Positions 10,273-24,600 of a DNA stretch of 64,000 nucleotides are shown here, piece after piece; the stretch's first letter is position 1, and each line of letters starts with the position of its first letter. Source of the DNA: Limanda limanda (Eukaryota; Chordata; Actinopteri; Pleuronectiformes; Pleuronectidae); the NCBI RefSeq assembly GCF_963576545.1, contig NW_026870597.1, forward strand, positions 1-64,000, written 5' to 3'. Position numbers and translations under genes: made by a program. Below the pieces are notes generated by a model. The model did no database searches. It worked only from the letters and a program-made list of their open reading frames with translations, and had not been told where the DNA came from.

Positions 10273-12842
10273 TTTCTCCTATGTGCTTTCATCCCTAACC
10301 CTAACCCTAACCCTTCCGAAAGTCGGAGAAGCTCAAGGATGGTAGCGATCGATGCGCGCTACCCCATTTAGTGGGGGTAGAGCCTACTTGCAAGTCTCTC
10401 CGACCTTCACAAAAAAAGTTATTCAAGAATATCTCTTTCTCCTATGTGCTTTCATCCCTAACCCTAACCCTAACCCTTCCGAAAGTCGGAGAAGCTCAAG
10501 GATGGTACCGATCGATGCGCGCTACCCCATTTAGTGGGGGTAGAGCCTACTTGCAAGTCTCTCCGACCTTCACAAAAAAAGTTATTCAAGAATATCTCTT
10601 TCTCCTATGTGCTTTCATCCCTAACCCTAACCCTAACCCTTCCGAAAGTCGGAGAAGCTCAAGGATGGTACCGATCGATGCGCGCAACCCCATTTAGTGG
10701 GGGTAGAGCCTACTTGCAAGTCTCTCCGACCTTCACAAAAAAAGTTATTCAAGAATATCTCCTCAGATTTGGGGGAATTTCGTCGGTCGACCTCTTCCGA
10801 AGGTCGTACAAGCTCAAGGATGGTACCAATCGATCCGCAGGACCCAAATTAGTCCAGATGCAACCACTTTCCAAGTCTCTCCGACCTTCACAAAAAAAGT
10901 TATTCAAGAATATCTCTTTCTCCTATGTGCTTTCATCCCTAACCCTAACCCTTCCGAAAGTCGGAGAAGCTCAAGGATGGTAGCGATCGATGCGCGCTAC
11001 CCCATTTAGTGGGGGTAGAGCCTACTTGCAAGTCTCTCCGACCTTCACAAAAAAAGTTATTCAAGAATATCTCTTTCTCCTATGTGCTTTCATCCCTAAC
11101 CCTAACCCTAACCCTTCCGAAAGTCGGAGAAGCTCAAGGATGGTACCGATCGATGCGCGCTACCCCATTTAGTGGGGGTAGAGCCTACTTGCAAGTCTCT
11201 CCGACCTTCACAAAAAAAGTTATTCAAGAATATCTCTTTCTCCTATGTGCTTTCATCCCTAACCCTAACCCTAACCCTTCCGAAAGTCGGAGAAGCTCAA
11301 GGATGGTACCGATCGATGCGCGCTACCCCATTTAGTGGGGGTAGAGCCTACTTGCAAGTCTCTCCGACCTTCACAAAAAAAGTTATTCAAGAATATCTCC
11401 TCAGATTTGGGGGAATTTCGTCGGTCGACCTCTTCCGAAGGTCGTACAAGCTCGGGGATGGTACCAATCGATCCGCAGGACCCAAATTAGTCCAGATGCA
11501 ACCACTTTCCAAGTCTCTCCGACCTTCACAAAAAAAGTTATTCAAGAATATCTCTTTCTCCTATGTGCTTTCATCCCTAACCCTAACCCTAACCCTTCCG
11601 AAAGTCGGAGAAGCTCAAGGATGGTACCGATCGATGCGCGCTACCCCATTTAGTGGGGGTAGAGCCTACTTGCAAGTCTCTCCGACCTTCACAAAAAAAG
11701 TTATTAAAGAATATCTCTTTCTCCTATGTGCTTTCATCCCTAACCCTAACCCTAACCCTTCCGAAAGTCGGAGAAGCTCAAGGATGGTACCGATCGATGC
11801 GCGCTACCCCATTTAGTGGGGGTAGAGCCTACTTGCAAGTCTCTCCGACCTTCACAAAAAAAGTTATTCAAGAATATCTCTTTCTCCTATGTGCTTTCAT
11901 CCCTAACCCTAACCCTAACCCTTCCGAAAGTCGGAGAAGCTCAAGGATGGTACTGATCGATGCGCGCAACCCCATTTAGTGGGGGTAGAGCCTACTTGCA
12001 AGTCTCTCCGACCTTCACAAAAAAAGTTATTCAAGAATATCTCCTCAGATTTGGGGGAATTTCGTCGGTCGACCTCTTCCGAAGGTCGTACAAGCTCGGG
12101 GATGGTACCAATCGATCCGCAGGACCCAAATTAGTCCAGATGCAACCACTTTCCAAGTCTCTCCGACCTTCACAAAAAAAGTTATTCAAGAATATCTCTT
12201 TCTCCTATGTGCTTTCATCCCTAACCCTAACCCTAACCCTTCCGAAAGTCGGAGAAGCTCAAGGATGGTAGCGATCGATGCGCGCTACCCCATTTAGTGG
12301 GGGTAGAGCCTACTTGCAAGTCTCTCCGACCTTCACAAAAAAAGTTATTCAAGAATATCTCTTTCTCCTATGTGCTTTCATCCCTAACCCTAACCCTAAC
12401 CCTTCCGAAAGTCGGAGAAGCTCAAGGATGGTACCGATCGATGCGCGCTACCCCATTTAGTGGGGGTAGAGCCTACTTGCAAGTCTCTCCGACCTTCACA
12501 AAAAAAGTTATTCAAGAATATCTCTTTCTCCTATGTGCTTTCATCCCTAACCCTAACCCTAACCCTTCCGAAAGTCGGAGAAGCTCAAGGATGGTACCGA
12601 TCGATGCGCGCAACCCCATTTAGTGGGGGTAGAGCCTACTTGCAAGTCTCTCCGACCTTCACAAAAAAAGTTATTCAAGAATATCTCCTCAGATTTGGGG
12701 GAATTTCGTCGGTCGACCTCTTCCGAAGGTCGTACAAGCTCAAGGATGGTACCAATCGATCCGCAGGACCCAAATTAGTCCAGATGCAACCACTTTCCAA
12801 GTCTCTCCGACCTTCACAAAAAAAGTTATTCAAGAATATCTC
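10273..12842 (+). repeat. Left-domain spacer block between L1 and L2 (2,570 bp)
   Basis: Monomer order: A(GGTAGC), A, A, B(CTCAAGG), a(GGTAGC), A, A, B, A, A, A(GGTACT), B, A(GGTAGC), A, A, B(CTCAAGG). The lengths sum exactly to 2,570 bp. Two sub-blocks starting with A(GGTAGC) and ending in B(CTCAAGG) (10,273 and 12,199) look like copies of one another. One A has TTATTAAAGAAT (about 11,702) instead of TTATTCAAGAAT, a rare break in the conserved box. Confidence 0.8.
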
Positions 12843-15800
12843 TTTCTCCTATGTGCTTTCATCCCTAACCCTAACCCTAACCCTTCCGAAAGTCGGAGAA
12901 GCTCAAGGATGGTAGCGATCGATGCGCGCTACCCCATTTAGTGGGGGTAGAGCCTACTTGCAAGTCTCTCCGACCTTCACAAAAAAAGTTATTCAAGAAT
13001 ATCTCTTTCTCCTATGTGCTTTCATCCCTAACCCTAACCCTAACCCTTCCGAAAGTCGGAGAAGCTCAAGGATGGTACCGATCGATGCGCGCTACCCCAT
13101 TTAGTGGGGGTAGAGCCTACTTGCAAGTCTCTCCGACCTTCACAAAAAAAGTTATTCAAGAATATCTCTTTCTCCTATGTGCTTTCATCCCTAACCCTAA
13201 CCCTAACCCTTCCGAAAGTCGGAGAAGCTCAAGGATGGTACCGATCGATGCGCGCTACCCCATTTAGTGGGGGTAGAGCCTACTTGCAAGTCTCTCCGAC
13301 CTTCACAAAAAAAGTTATTCAAGAATATCTCCTCAGATTTGGGGGAATTTCGTCGGTCGACCTCTTCCGAAGGTCGTACAAGCTCGGGGATGGTACCAAT
13401 CGATCCGCAGGACCCAAATTAGTCCAGATGCAACCACTTTCCAAGTCTCTCCGACCTTCACAAAAAAAGTTATTCAAGAATATCTCTTTCTCCTATGTGC
13501 TTTCATCCCTAACCCTAACCCTAACCCTTCCGAAAGTCGGAGAAGCTCAAGGATGGTACCGATCGATGCGCACTACCCCATTTAGTGGGGGTAGAGCCTA
13601 CTTGCAAGTCTCTCCGACCTTCACAAAAAAAGTTATTCAAGAATATCTCTTTCTCCTATGTGCTTTCATCCCTAACCCTAACCCTAACCCTTCCGAAAGT
13701 CGGAGAAGCTCAAGGATGGTACCGATCGATGCGCGCTACCCCATTTAGTGGGGGTAGAGCCTACTTGCAAGTCTCTCCGACCTTCACAAAAAAAGTTATT
13801 CAAGAATATCTCTTTCTCCTATGTGCTTTCATCCCTAACCCTAACCCTAACCCTTCCGAAAGTCGGAGAAGCTCAAGGATGGTACCGATCGATGCGCGCT
13901 ACCCCATTTAGTGGGGGTAGAGCCTACTTGCAAGTCTCTCCGACCTTCACAAAAAAAGTTATTCAAGAATATCTCTTTCTCCTATGTGCTTTCATCCCTA
14001 ACCCTAACCCTAACCCTTCCGAAAGTCGGAGAAGCTCAAGGATGGTACCGATCGATGCGCGCTACCCCATTTAGTGGGGGTAGAGCCTACTTGCAAGTCT
14101 CTCCGACCTTCACAAAAAAAGTTATTCAAGAATATCTCTTTCTCCTATGTGCTTTCATCCCTAACCCTAACCCTAACCCTTCCGAAAGTCGGAGAAGCTC
14201 AAGGATGGTACTGATCGATGCGCGCAACCCCATTTAGTGGGGGTAGAGCCTACTTGCAAGTCTCTCCGACCTTCACAAAAAAAGTTATTCAAGAATATCT
14301 CCTCAGATTTGGGGGAATTTCGTCGGTCGACCTCTTCCGAAGGTCGTACAAGCTCGGGGATGGTACCAATCGATCCGCAGGACCCAAATTAGTCCAGATG
14401 CAACCACTTTCCAAGTCTCTCCGACCTTCACAAAAAAAGTTATTCAAGAATATCTCTTTCTCCTATGTGCTTTCATCCCTAACCCTAACCCTAACCCTTC
14501 CGAAAGTCGGAGAAGCTCAAGGATGGTACTGATCGATGCGCGCAACCCCATTTAGTGGGGGTAGAGCCTACTTGCAAGTCTCTCCGACCTTCACAAAAAA
14601 AGTTATTCAAGAATATCTCCTCAGATTTGGGGGAATTTCGTCGGTCGACCTCTTCCGAAGGTCGTACAAGCTCGGGGATGGTACCAATCGATCCGCAGGA
14701 CCCAAATTAGTCCAGATGCAACCACTTTCCAAGTCTCTCCGACCTTCACAAAAAAAGTTATTCAAGAATATCTCTTTCTCCTATGTGCTTTCATCCCTAA
14801 CCCTAACCCTAACCCTTCCGAAAGTCGGAGAAGCTCAAGGATGGTACCGATCGATGCGCGCTACCCCATTTAGTGGGGGTAGAGCCTACTTGCAAGTCTC
14901 TCCGACCTTCACAAAAAAAGTTATTCAAGAATATCTCTTTCTCCTATGTGCTTTCATCCCTAACCCTAACCCTAACCCTTCCGAAAGTCGGAGAAGCTCA
15001 AGGATGGTACCGATCGATGCGCGCTACCCCATTTAGTGGGGGTAGAGCCTACTTGCAAGTCTCTCCGACCTTCACAAAAAAAGTTATTCAAGAATATCTC
15101 TTTCTCCTATGTGCTTTCATCCCTAACCCTAACCCTAACCCTTCCGAAAGTCGGAGAAGCTCAAGGATGGTACTGATCGATGCGCGCAACCCCATTTAGT
15201 GGGGGTAGAGCCTACTTGCAAGTCTCTCCGACCTTCACAAAAAAAGTTATTCAAGAATATCTCCTCAGATTTGGGGGAATTTCGTCGGTCGACCTCTTCC
15301 GAAGGTCGTACAAGCTCGGGGATGGTACCAATCGATCCGCAGGACCCAAATTAGTCCAGATGCAACCACTTTCCAAGTCTCTCCGACCTTCACAAAAAAA
15401 GTTATTCAAGAATATCTCTTTCTCCTATGTGCTTTCATCCCTAACCCTAACCCTAACCCTTCCGAAAGTCGGAGAAGCTCAAGGATGGTACTGATCGATG
15501 CGCGCAACCCCATTTAGTGGGGGTAGAGCCTACTTGCAAGTCTCTCCGACCTTCACAAAAAAAGTTATTCAAGAATATCTCCTCAGATTTGGGGGAATTT
15601 CGTCGGTCGACCTCTTCCGAAGGTCGTACAAGCTCGGGGATGGTACCAATCGATCCGCAGGACCCAAATTAGTCCAGATGCAACCACTTTCCAAGTCTCT
15701 CCGACCTTCACAAAAAAAGTTATTCAAGAATATCTCTTTCTCCTATGTGCTTTCATCCCTAACCCTAACCCTAACCCTTCCGAAAGTCGGAGAAGCTCAA

Positions 15801-16217
15801 GGATGGTACCGATCGATGCGCGCTACCCCATTTAGTGGGGGTAGAGCCTACTTGCAAGTCTCTCCGACCTTCACAAAAAAAGTTATTCAAGAATATCTCT
15901 TTCTCCTATGTGCTTTCATCCCTAACCCTAACCCTAACCCTTCCGAAAGTCGGAGAAGCTCAAGGATGGTACTGATCGATGCGCGCAACCCCATTTAGTG
16001 GGGGTAGAGCCTACTTGCAAGTCTCTCCGACCTTCACAAAAAAAGTTATTCAAGAATATCTCCTCAGATTTGGGGGAATTTCGTCGGTCGACCTCTTCCG
16101 AAGGTCGTACAAGCTCGGGGATGGTACCAATCGATCCGCAGGACCCAAATTAGTCCAGATGCAACCACTTTCCAAGTCTCTCCGACCTTCACAAAAAAAG
16201 TTATTCAAGAATATCTC
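12843..16217 (+). repeat. Left-type higher-order repeat, copy L2 (3,375 bp)
   Basis: Same monomer order and same length as L1 at a fixed offset of 5,945 bp, including the GCGCAC A monomer (about 13,571) and the run of five consecutive A monomers. With the spacer, the amplified unit here is 5,945 bp. Near identity over more than 3 kb points to recent duplication or ongoing homogenisation. Confidence 0.85.
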
Positions 16218-19200
16218 TTTCTCCTATGTGCTTTCATCCCTAACCCTAACCCTAACCCTTCCGAAAGTCGGAGAAGCTCAAGGATGGTAGCGATCGATGC
16301 GCGCTACCCCATTTAGTGGGGGTAGAGCCTACTTGCAAGTCTCTCCGACCTTCACAAAAAAAGTTATTCAAGAATATCTCTTTCTCCTATGTGCTTTCAT
16401 CCCTAACCCTAACCCTAACCCTTCCGAAAGTCGGAGAAGCTCAAGGATGGTACCGATCGATGCGCGCTACCCCATTTAGTGGGGGTAGAGCCTACTTGCA
16501 AGTCTCTCCGACCTTCACAAAAAAAGTTATTCAAGAATATCTCTTTCTCCTATGTGCTTTCATCCCTAACCCTAACCCTAACCCTTCCGAAAGTCGGAGA
16601 AGCTCAAGGATGGTACCGATCGATGCGCGCTACCCCATTTAGTGGGGGTAGAGCCTACTTGCAAGTCTCTCCGACCTTCACAAAAAAAGTTATTCAAGAA
16701 TATCTCCTCAGATTTGGGGGAATTTCGTCGGTCGACCTCTTCCGAAGGTCGTACAAGCTCGGGGATGGTACCAATCGATCCGCAGGACCCAAATTAGTCC
16801 AGATGCAACCACTTTCCAAGTCTCTCCGACCTTCACAAAAAAAGTTATTCAAGAATATCTCTTTCTCCTATGTGCTTTCATCCCTAACCCTAACCCTAAC
16901 CCTTCCGAAAGTCGGAGAAGCTCAAGGATGGTACCGATCGATGCGCACTACCCCATTTAGTGGGGGTAGAGCCTACTTGCAAGTCTCTCCGACCTTCACA
17001 AAAAAAGTTATTCAAGAATATCTCTTTCTCCTATGTGCTTTCATCCCTAACCCTAACCCTAACCCTTCCGAAAGTCGGAGAAGCTCAAGGATGGTACCGA
17101 TCGATGCGCGCAACCCCATTTAGTGGGGGTAGAGCCTACTTGCAAGTCTCTCCGACCTTCACAAAAAAAGTTATTCAAGAATATCTCCTCAGATTTGGGG
17201 GAATTTCGTCGGTCGACCTCTTCCGAAGGTCGTACAAGCTCGGGGATGGTACCAATCGATCTGCAGGACCCAAATTAGTCCAGATGCAACCACTTTCCAA
17301 GTCTCTCCGACCTTCACAAAAAAAGTTATTCAAGAATATCTCTTTCTCCTATGTGCTTTCATCCCTAACCCTAACCCTAACCCTTCCGAAAGTCGGAGAA
17401 GCTCAAAGATGGTACCGATCGATGCGCGCTACCCCATTTAGTGGGGGTAGAGCCTACTTGCAAGTCTCTCCGACCTTCACAAAAAAAGTTATTCAAGAAT
17501 ATCTCTTTCTCCTATGTGCTTTCATCCCTAACCCTAACCCTAACCCTTCCGAAAGTCGGAGAAGCTCAGGGATGGTACCGATCGATGCGCGCTACCCCAT
17601 TTAGTGGGGGTAGAGCCTACTTGCAAGTCTCTCCGACCTTCACAAAAAAAGTTATTCAAGAATATCTCTTTCTCCTATGTGCTTTCATCCCTAACCCTAA
17701 CCCTAACCCTTCCGAAAGTCGGAGAAGCTCAAGGATGGTACCGATCGATGCGCGCTACCCCATTTAGTGGGGGTAGAGCCTACTTGCAAGTCTCTCCGAC
17801 CTTCACAAAAAAAGTTATTCAAGAATATCTCTTTCTCCTATGTGCTTTCATCCCTAACCCTAACCCTAACCCTTCCGAAAGTCGGAGAAGCTCAAGGATG
17901 GTACTGATCGATGCGCGCAACCCCATTTAGTGGGGGTAGAGCCTACTTGCAAGTCTCTCCGACCTTCACAAAAAAAGTTATTCAAGAATATCTCCTCAGA
18001 TTTGGGGGAATTTCGTCGGTCGACCTCTTCCGAAGGTCGTACAAGCTCGGGGATGGTACCAATCGATCCGCAGGACCCAAATTAGTCCAAATGCAACCAC
18101 TTTCCAAGTCTCTCCGACCTTCACAAAAAAAGTTATTCAAGAATATCTCTTTCTCCTATGTGCTTTCATCCCTAACCCTAACCCTAACCCTTCCGAAAGT
18201 CGGAGAAGCTCAAGGATGGTACTGATCGATGCGCGCAACCCCATTTAGTGGGGGTAGAGCCTACTTGCAAGTCTCTCCGACCTTCACAAAAAAAGTTATT
18301 CAAGAATATCTCCTCAGATTTGGGGGAATTTCGTCGGTCGACCTCTTCCGAAGGTCGTACAAGCTCGGGGATGGTACCAATCGATCCGCAGGACCCAAAT
18401 TAGTCCAGATGCAACCACTTTCCAAGTCTCTCCGACCTTCACAAAAAAAGTTATTCAAGAATATCTCTTTCTCCTATGTGCTTTCATCCCTAACCCTAAC
18501 CCTTCCGAAAGTCGGAGAAGCTCAAGGATGGTACCGATCGATGCGCGCTACCCCATTTAGTGGGGGTAGAGCCTACTTGCAAGTCTCTCCGACCTTCACA
18601 AAAAAAGTTATTCAAGAATATCTCTTTCTCCTATGTGCTTTCATCCCTAACCCTAACCCTAACCCTTCCGAAAGTCGGAGAAGCTCAAGGATGGTACCGA
18701 TCGATGCGCGCAACCCCATTTAGTGGGGGTAGAGCCTACTTGCAAGTCTCTCCGACCTTCACAAAAAAAGTTATTCAAGAATATCTCCTCAGATTTGGGG
18801 GAATTTCGTCGGTCGACCTCTTCCGAAGGTCGTACAAGCTCAAGGATGGTACCAATCGATCCGCAGGACCCAAATTAGTCCAGATGCAACCACTTTCCAA
18901 GTCTCTCCGACCTTCACAAAAAAAGTTATTCAAGAATATCTCTTTCTCCTATGTGCTTTCATCCCTAACCCTAACCCTAACCCTTCCGAAAGTCGGAGAA
19001 GCTCAAGGATGGTACCGATCGATGCGCACTACCCCATTTAGTGGGGGTAGAGCCTACTTGCAAGTCTCTCCGACCTTCACAAAAAAAGTTATTCAAGAAT
19101 ATCTCTTTCTCCTATGTGCTTTCATCCCTAACCCTAACCCTAACCCTTCCGAAAGTCGGAGAAGCTCAAGGATGGTACCGATCGATGCGCGCTACCCCAT

Positions 19201-21673
19201 TTAGTGGGGGTAGAGCCTACTTGCAAGTCTCTCCGACCTTCACAAAAAAAGTTATTCAAGAATATCTCTTTCTCCTATGTGCTTTCATCCCTAACCCTAA
19301 CCCTAACCCTTCCGAAAGTCGGAGAAGCTCAAGGATGGTACCGATCGATGCGCGCTACCCCATTTAGTGGGGGTAGAGCCTACTTGCAAGTCTCTCCGAC
19401 CTTCACAAAAAAAGTTATTCAAGAATATCTCTTTCTCCTATGTGCTTTCATCCCTAACCCTAACCCTAACCCTTCCGAAAGTCGGAGAAGCTCAAGGATG
19501 GTACCGATCGATGCGCGCTACCCCATTTAGTGGGGGTAGAGCCTACTTGCAAGTCTCTCCGACCTTCACAAAAAAAGTTATTCAAGAATATCTCTTTCTC
19601 CTATGTGCTTTCATCCCTAACCCTAACCCTAACCCTTCCGAAAGTCGGAGAAGCTCAAGGATGGTACTGATCGATGCGCGCAACCCCATTTAGTGGGGGT
19701 AGAGCCTACTTGCAAGTCTCTCCGACCTTCACAAAAAAAGTTATTCAAGAATATCTCCTCAGATTTGGGGGAATTTCGTCGGTCGACCTCTTCCGAAGGT
19801 CGTACAAGCTCGGGGATGGTACCAATCGATCCGCAGGACCCAAATTAGTCCAGATGCAACCACTTTCCAAGTCTCTCCGACCTTCACAAAAAAAGTTATT
19901 CAAGAATATCTCTTTCTCCTATGTGCTTTCATCCCTAACCCTAACCCTAACCCTTCCGAAAGTCGGAGAAGCTCAAGGATGGTACTGATCGATGCGCGCA
20001 ACCCCATTTAGTGGGGGTAGAGCCTACTTGCAAGTCTCTCCGACCTTCACAAAAAAAGTTATTCAAGAATATCTCCTCAGATTTGGGGGAATTTCGTCGG
20101 TCGACCTCTTCCGAAGGTCGTACAAGCTCGGGGATGGTACCAATCGATCCGCAGGACCCAAATTAGTCCAGATGCAACCACTTTCCAAGTCTCTCCGACC
20201 TTCACAAAAAAAGTTATTCAAGAATATCTCTTTCTCCTATGTGCTTTCATCCCTAACCCTAACCCTAACCCTTCCGAAAGTCGGAGAAGCTCAAGGATGG
20301 TACCGATCGATGCGCGCTACCCCATTTAGTGGGGGTAGAGCCTACTTGCAAGTCTCTCCGACCTTCACAAAAAAAGTTATTCAAGAATATCTCTTTCTCC
20401 TATGTGCTTTCATCCCTAACCCTAACCCTAACCCTTCCGAAAGTCGGAGAAGCTCAAGGATGGTACCGATCGATGCGCGCTACCCCATTTAGTGGGGGTA
20501 GAGCCTACTTGCAAGTCTCTCCGACCTTCACAAAAAAAGTTATTCAAGAATATCTCTTTCTCCTATGTGCTTTCATCCCTAACCCTAACCCTAACCCTTC
20601 CGAAAGTCGGAGAAGCTCAAGGATGGTACTGATCGATGCGCGCAACCCCATTTAGTGGGGGTAGAGCCTACTTGCAAGTCTCTCCGACCTTCACAAAAAA
20701 AGTTATTCAAGAATATCTCCTCAGATTTGGGGGAATTTCGTCGGTCGACCTCTTCCGAAGGTCGTACAAGCTCGGGGATGGTACCAATCGATCCGCAGGA
20801 CCCAAATTAGTCCAGATGCAACCACTTTCCAAGTCTCTCCGACCTTCACAAAAAAAGTTATTCAAGAATATCTCTTTCTCCTATGTGCTTTCATCCCTAA
20901 CCCTAACCCTAACCCTTCCGAAAGTCGGAGAAGCTCAAGGATGGTACTGATCGATGCGCGCAACCCCATTTAGTGGGGGTAGAGCCTACTTGCAAGTCTC
21001 TCCGACCTTCACAAAAAAAGTTATTCAAGAATATCTCCTCAGATTTGGGGGAATTTCGTCGGTCGACCTCTTCCGAAGGTCGTACAAGCTCGGGGATGGT
21101 ACCAATCGATCCGCAGGACCCAAATTAGTCCAGATGCAACCACTTTCCAAGTCTCTCCGACCTTCACAAAAAAAGTTATTCAAGAATATCTCTTTCTCCT
21201 ATGTGCTTTCATCCCTAACCCTAACCCTAACCCTTCCGAAAGTCGGAGAAGCTCAAGGATGGTACCGATCGATGCGCGCTACCCCATTTAGTGGGGGTAG
21301 AGCCTACTTGCAAGTCTCTCCGACCTTCACAAAAAAAGTTATTCAAGAATATCTCTTTCTCCTATGTGCTTTCATCCCTAACCCTAACCCTAACCCTTCC
21401 GAAAGTCGGAGAAGCTCAAGGATGGTACTGATCGATGCGCGCAACCCCATTTAGTGGGGGTAGAGCCTACTTGCAAGTCTCTCCGACCTTCACAAAAAAA
21501 GTTATTCAAGAATATCTCCTCAGATTTGGGGGAATTTCGTCGGTCGACCTCTTCCGAAGGTCGTACAAGCTCGGGGATGGTACCAATCGATCCGCAGGAC
21601 CCAAATTAGTCCAGATGCAACCACTTTCCAAGTCTCTCCGACCTTCACAAAAAAAGTTATTCAAGAATATCTC
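16218..21673 (+). repeat. Left-type higher-order repeat, copy L3 (5,456 bp)
   Basis: Begins like L1/L2 with A(GGTAGC), A, A, B, A(GCGCAC), A. It then follows a different order, including a B with CTGCAG (17,261) and an A with CTCAAAGATGG (about 17,405), before rejoining the L1/L2 order at a second GCGCAC A (about 19,027) and ending at the next GGTAGC A. Landmarks from 16,218 to about 18,900 recur 5,456 bp downstream in L4. Confidence 0.82.
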
Positions 21674-24600
21674 TTTCTCCTATGTGCTTTCATCCCTAAC
21701 CCTAACCCTAACCCTTCCGAAAGTCGGAGAAGCTCAAGGATGGTAGCGATCGATGCGCGCTACCCCATTTAGTGGGGGTAGAGCCTACTTGCAAGTCTCT
21801 CCGACCTTCACAAAAAAAGTTATTCAAGAATATCTCTTTCTCCTATGTGCTTTCATCCCTAACCCTAACCCTAACCCTTCCGAAAGTCGGAGAAGCTCAA
21901 GGATGGTACCGATCGATGCGCGCTACCCCATTTAGTGGGGGTAGAGCCTACTTGCAAGTCTCTCCGACCTTCACAAAAAAAGTTATTCAAGAATATCTCT
22001 TTCTCCTATGTGCTTTCATCCCTAACCCTAACCCTAACCCTTCCGAAAGTCGGAGAAGCTCAAGGATGGTACCGATCGATGCGCGCTACCCCATTTAGTG
22101 GGGGTAGAGCCTACTTGCAAGTCTCTCCGACCTTCACAAAAAAAGTTATTCAAGAATATCTCCTCAGATTTGGGGGAATTTCGTCGGTCGACCTCTTCCG
22201 AAGGTCGTACAAGCTCGGGGATGGTACCAATCGATCCGCAGGACCCAAATTAGTCCAGATGCAACCACTTTCCAAGTCTCTCCGACCTTCACAAAAAAAG
22301 TTATTCAAGAATATCTCTTTCTCCTATGTGCTTTCATCCCTAACCCTAACCCTAACCCTTCCGAAAGTCGGAGAAGCTCAAGGATGGTACCGATCGATGC
22401 GCACTACCCCATTTAGTGGGGGTAGAGCCTACTTGCAAGTCTCTCCGACCTTCACAAAAAAAGTTATTCAAGAATATCTCTTTCTCCTATGTGCTTTCAT
22501 CCCTAACCCTAACCCTAACCCTTCCGAAAGTCGGAGAAGCTCAAGGATGGTACCGATCGATGCGCGCAACCCCATTTAGTGGGGGTAGAGCCTACTTGCA
22601 AGTCTCTCCGACCTTCACAAAAAAAGTTATTCAAGAATATCTCCTCAGATTTGGGGGAATTTCGTCGGTCGACCTCTTCCGAAGGTCGTACAAGCTCGGG
22701 GATGGTACCAATCGATCTGCAGGACCCAAATTAGTCCAGATGCAACCACTTTCCAAGTCTCTCCGACCTTCACAAAAAAAGTTATTCAAGAATATCTCTT
22801 TCTCCTATGTGCTTTCATCCCTAACCCTAACCCTAACCCTTCCGAAAGTCGGAGAAGCTCAAAGATGGTACCGATCGATGCGCGCTACCCCATTTAGTGG
22901 GGGTAGAGCCTACTTGCAAGTCTCTCCGACCTTCACAAAAAAAGTTATTCAAGAATATCTCTTTCTCCTATGTGCTTTCATCCCTAACCCTAACCCTAAC
23001 CCTTCCGAAAGTCGGAGAAGCTCAAGGATGGTACCGATCGATGCGCGCTACCCCATTTAGTGGGGGTAGAGCCTACTTGCAAGTCTTTCCGACCTTCACA
23101 AAAAAAGTTATTCAAGAATATCTCTTTCTCCTATGTGCTTTCATCCCTAACCCTAACCCTAACCCTTCCGAAAGTCGGAGAAGCTCAAGGATGGTACCGA
23201 TCGATGCGCGCTACCCCATTTAGTGGGGGTAGAGCCTACTTGCAAGTCTCTCCGACCTTCACAAAAAAAGTTATTCAAGAATATCTCTTTCTCCTATGTG
23301 CTTTCATCCCTAACCCTAACCCTAACCCTTCCGAAAGTCGGAGAAGCTCAAGGATGGTACTGATCGATGCGCGCAACCCCATTTAGTGGGGGTAGAGCCT
23401 ACTTGCAAGTCTCTCCGACCTTCACAAAAAAAGTTATTCAAGAATATCTCCTCAGATTTGGGGGAATTTCGTCGGTCGACCTCTTCCGAAGGTCGTACAA
23501 GCTCGGGGATGGTACCAATCGATCCGCAGGACCCAAATTAGTCCAAATGCAACCACTTTCCAAGTCTCTCCGACCTTCACAAAAAAAGTTATTCAAGAAT
23601 ATCTCTTTCTCCTATGTGCTTTCATCCCTAACCCTAACCCTAACCCTTCCGAAAGTCGGAGAAGCTCAAGGATGGTACTGATCGATGCGCGCAACCCCAT
23701 TTAGTGGGGGTAGAGCCTACTTGCAAGTCTCTCCGACCTTCACAAAAAAAGTTATTCAAGAATATCTCCTCAGATTTGGGGGAATTTCGTCGGTCGACCT
23801 CTTCCGAAGGTCGTACAAGCTCGGGGATGGTACCAATCGATCCGCAGGACCCAAATTAGTCCAGATGCAACCACTTTCCAAGTCTCTCCGACCTTCACAA
23901 AAAAAGTTATTCAAGAATATCTCTTTCTCCTATGTGCTTTCATCCCTAACCCTAACCCTTCCGAAAGTCGGAGAAGCTCAAGGATGGTACCGATCGATGC
24001 GCGCTACCCCATTTAGTGGGGGTAGAGCCTACTTGCAAGTCTCTCCGACCTTCACAAAAAAAGTTATTCAAGAATATCTCTTTCTCCTATGTGCTTTCAT
24101 CCCTAACCCTAACCCTAACCCTTCCGAAAGTCGGAGAAGCTCAAGGATGGTACCGATCGATGCGCGCAACCCCATTTAGTGGGGGTAGAGCCTACTTGCA
24201 AGTCTCTCCGACCTTCACAAAAAAAGTTATTCAAGAATATCTCCTCAGATTTGGGGGAATTTCGTCGGTCGACCTCTTCCGAAGGTCGTACAAGCTCAAG
24301 GATGGTACCAATCGATCCGCAGGACCCAAATTAGTCCAGATGCAACCACTTTCCAAGTCTCTCCGACCTTCACAAAAAAAGTTATTCAAGAATATCTCTT
24401 TCTCCTATGTGCTTTCATCCCTAACCCTAACCCTAACCCTTCCGAAAGTCGGAGAAGCTCAAGGATGGTAGCGATCGATGCGCGCTACCCCATTTAGTGG
24501 GGGTAGAGCCTACTTGCAAGTCTCTCCGACCTTCACAAAAAAAGTTATTCAAGAATATCTCTTTCTCCTATGTGCTTTCATCCCTAACCCTAACCCTAAC

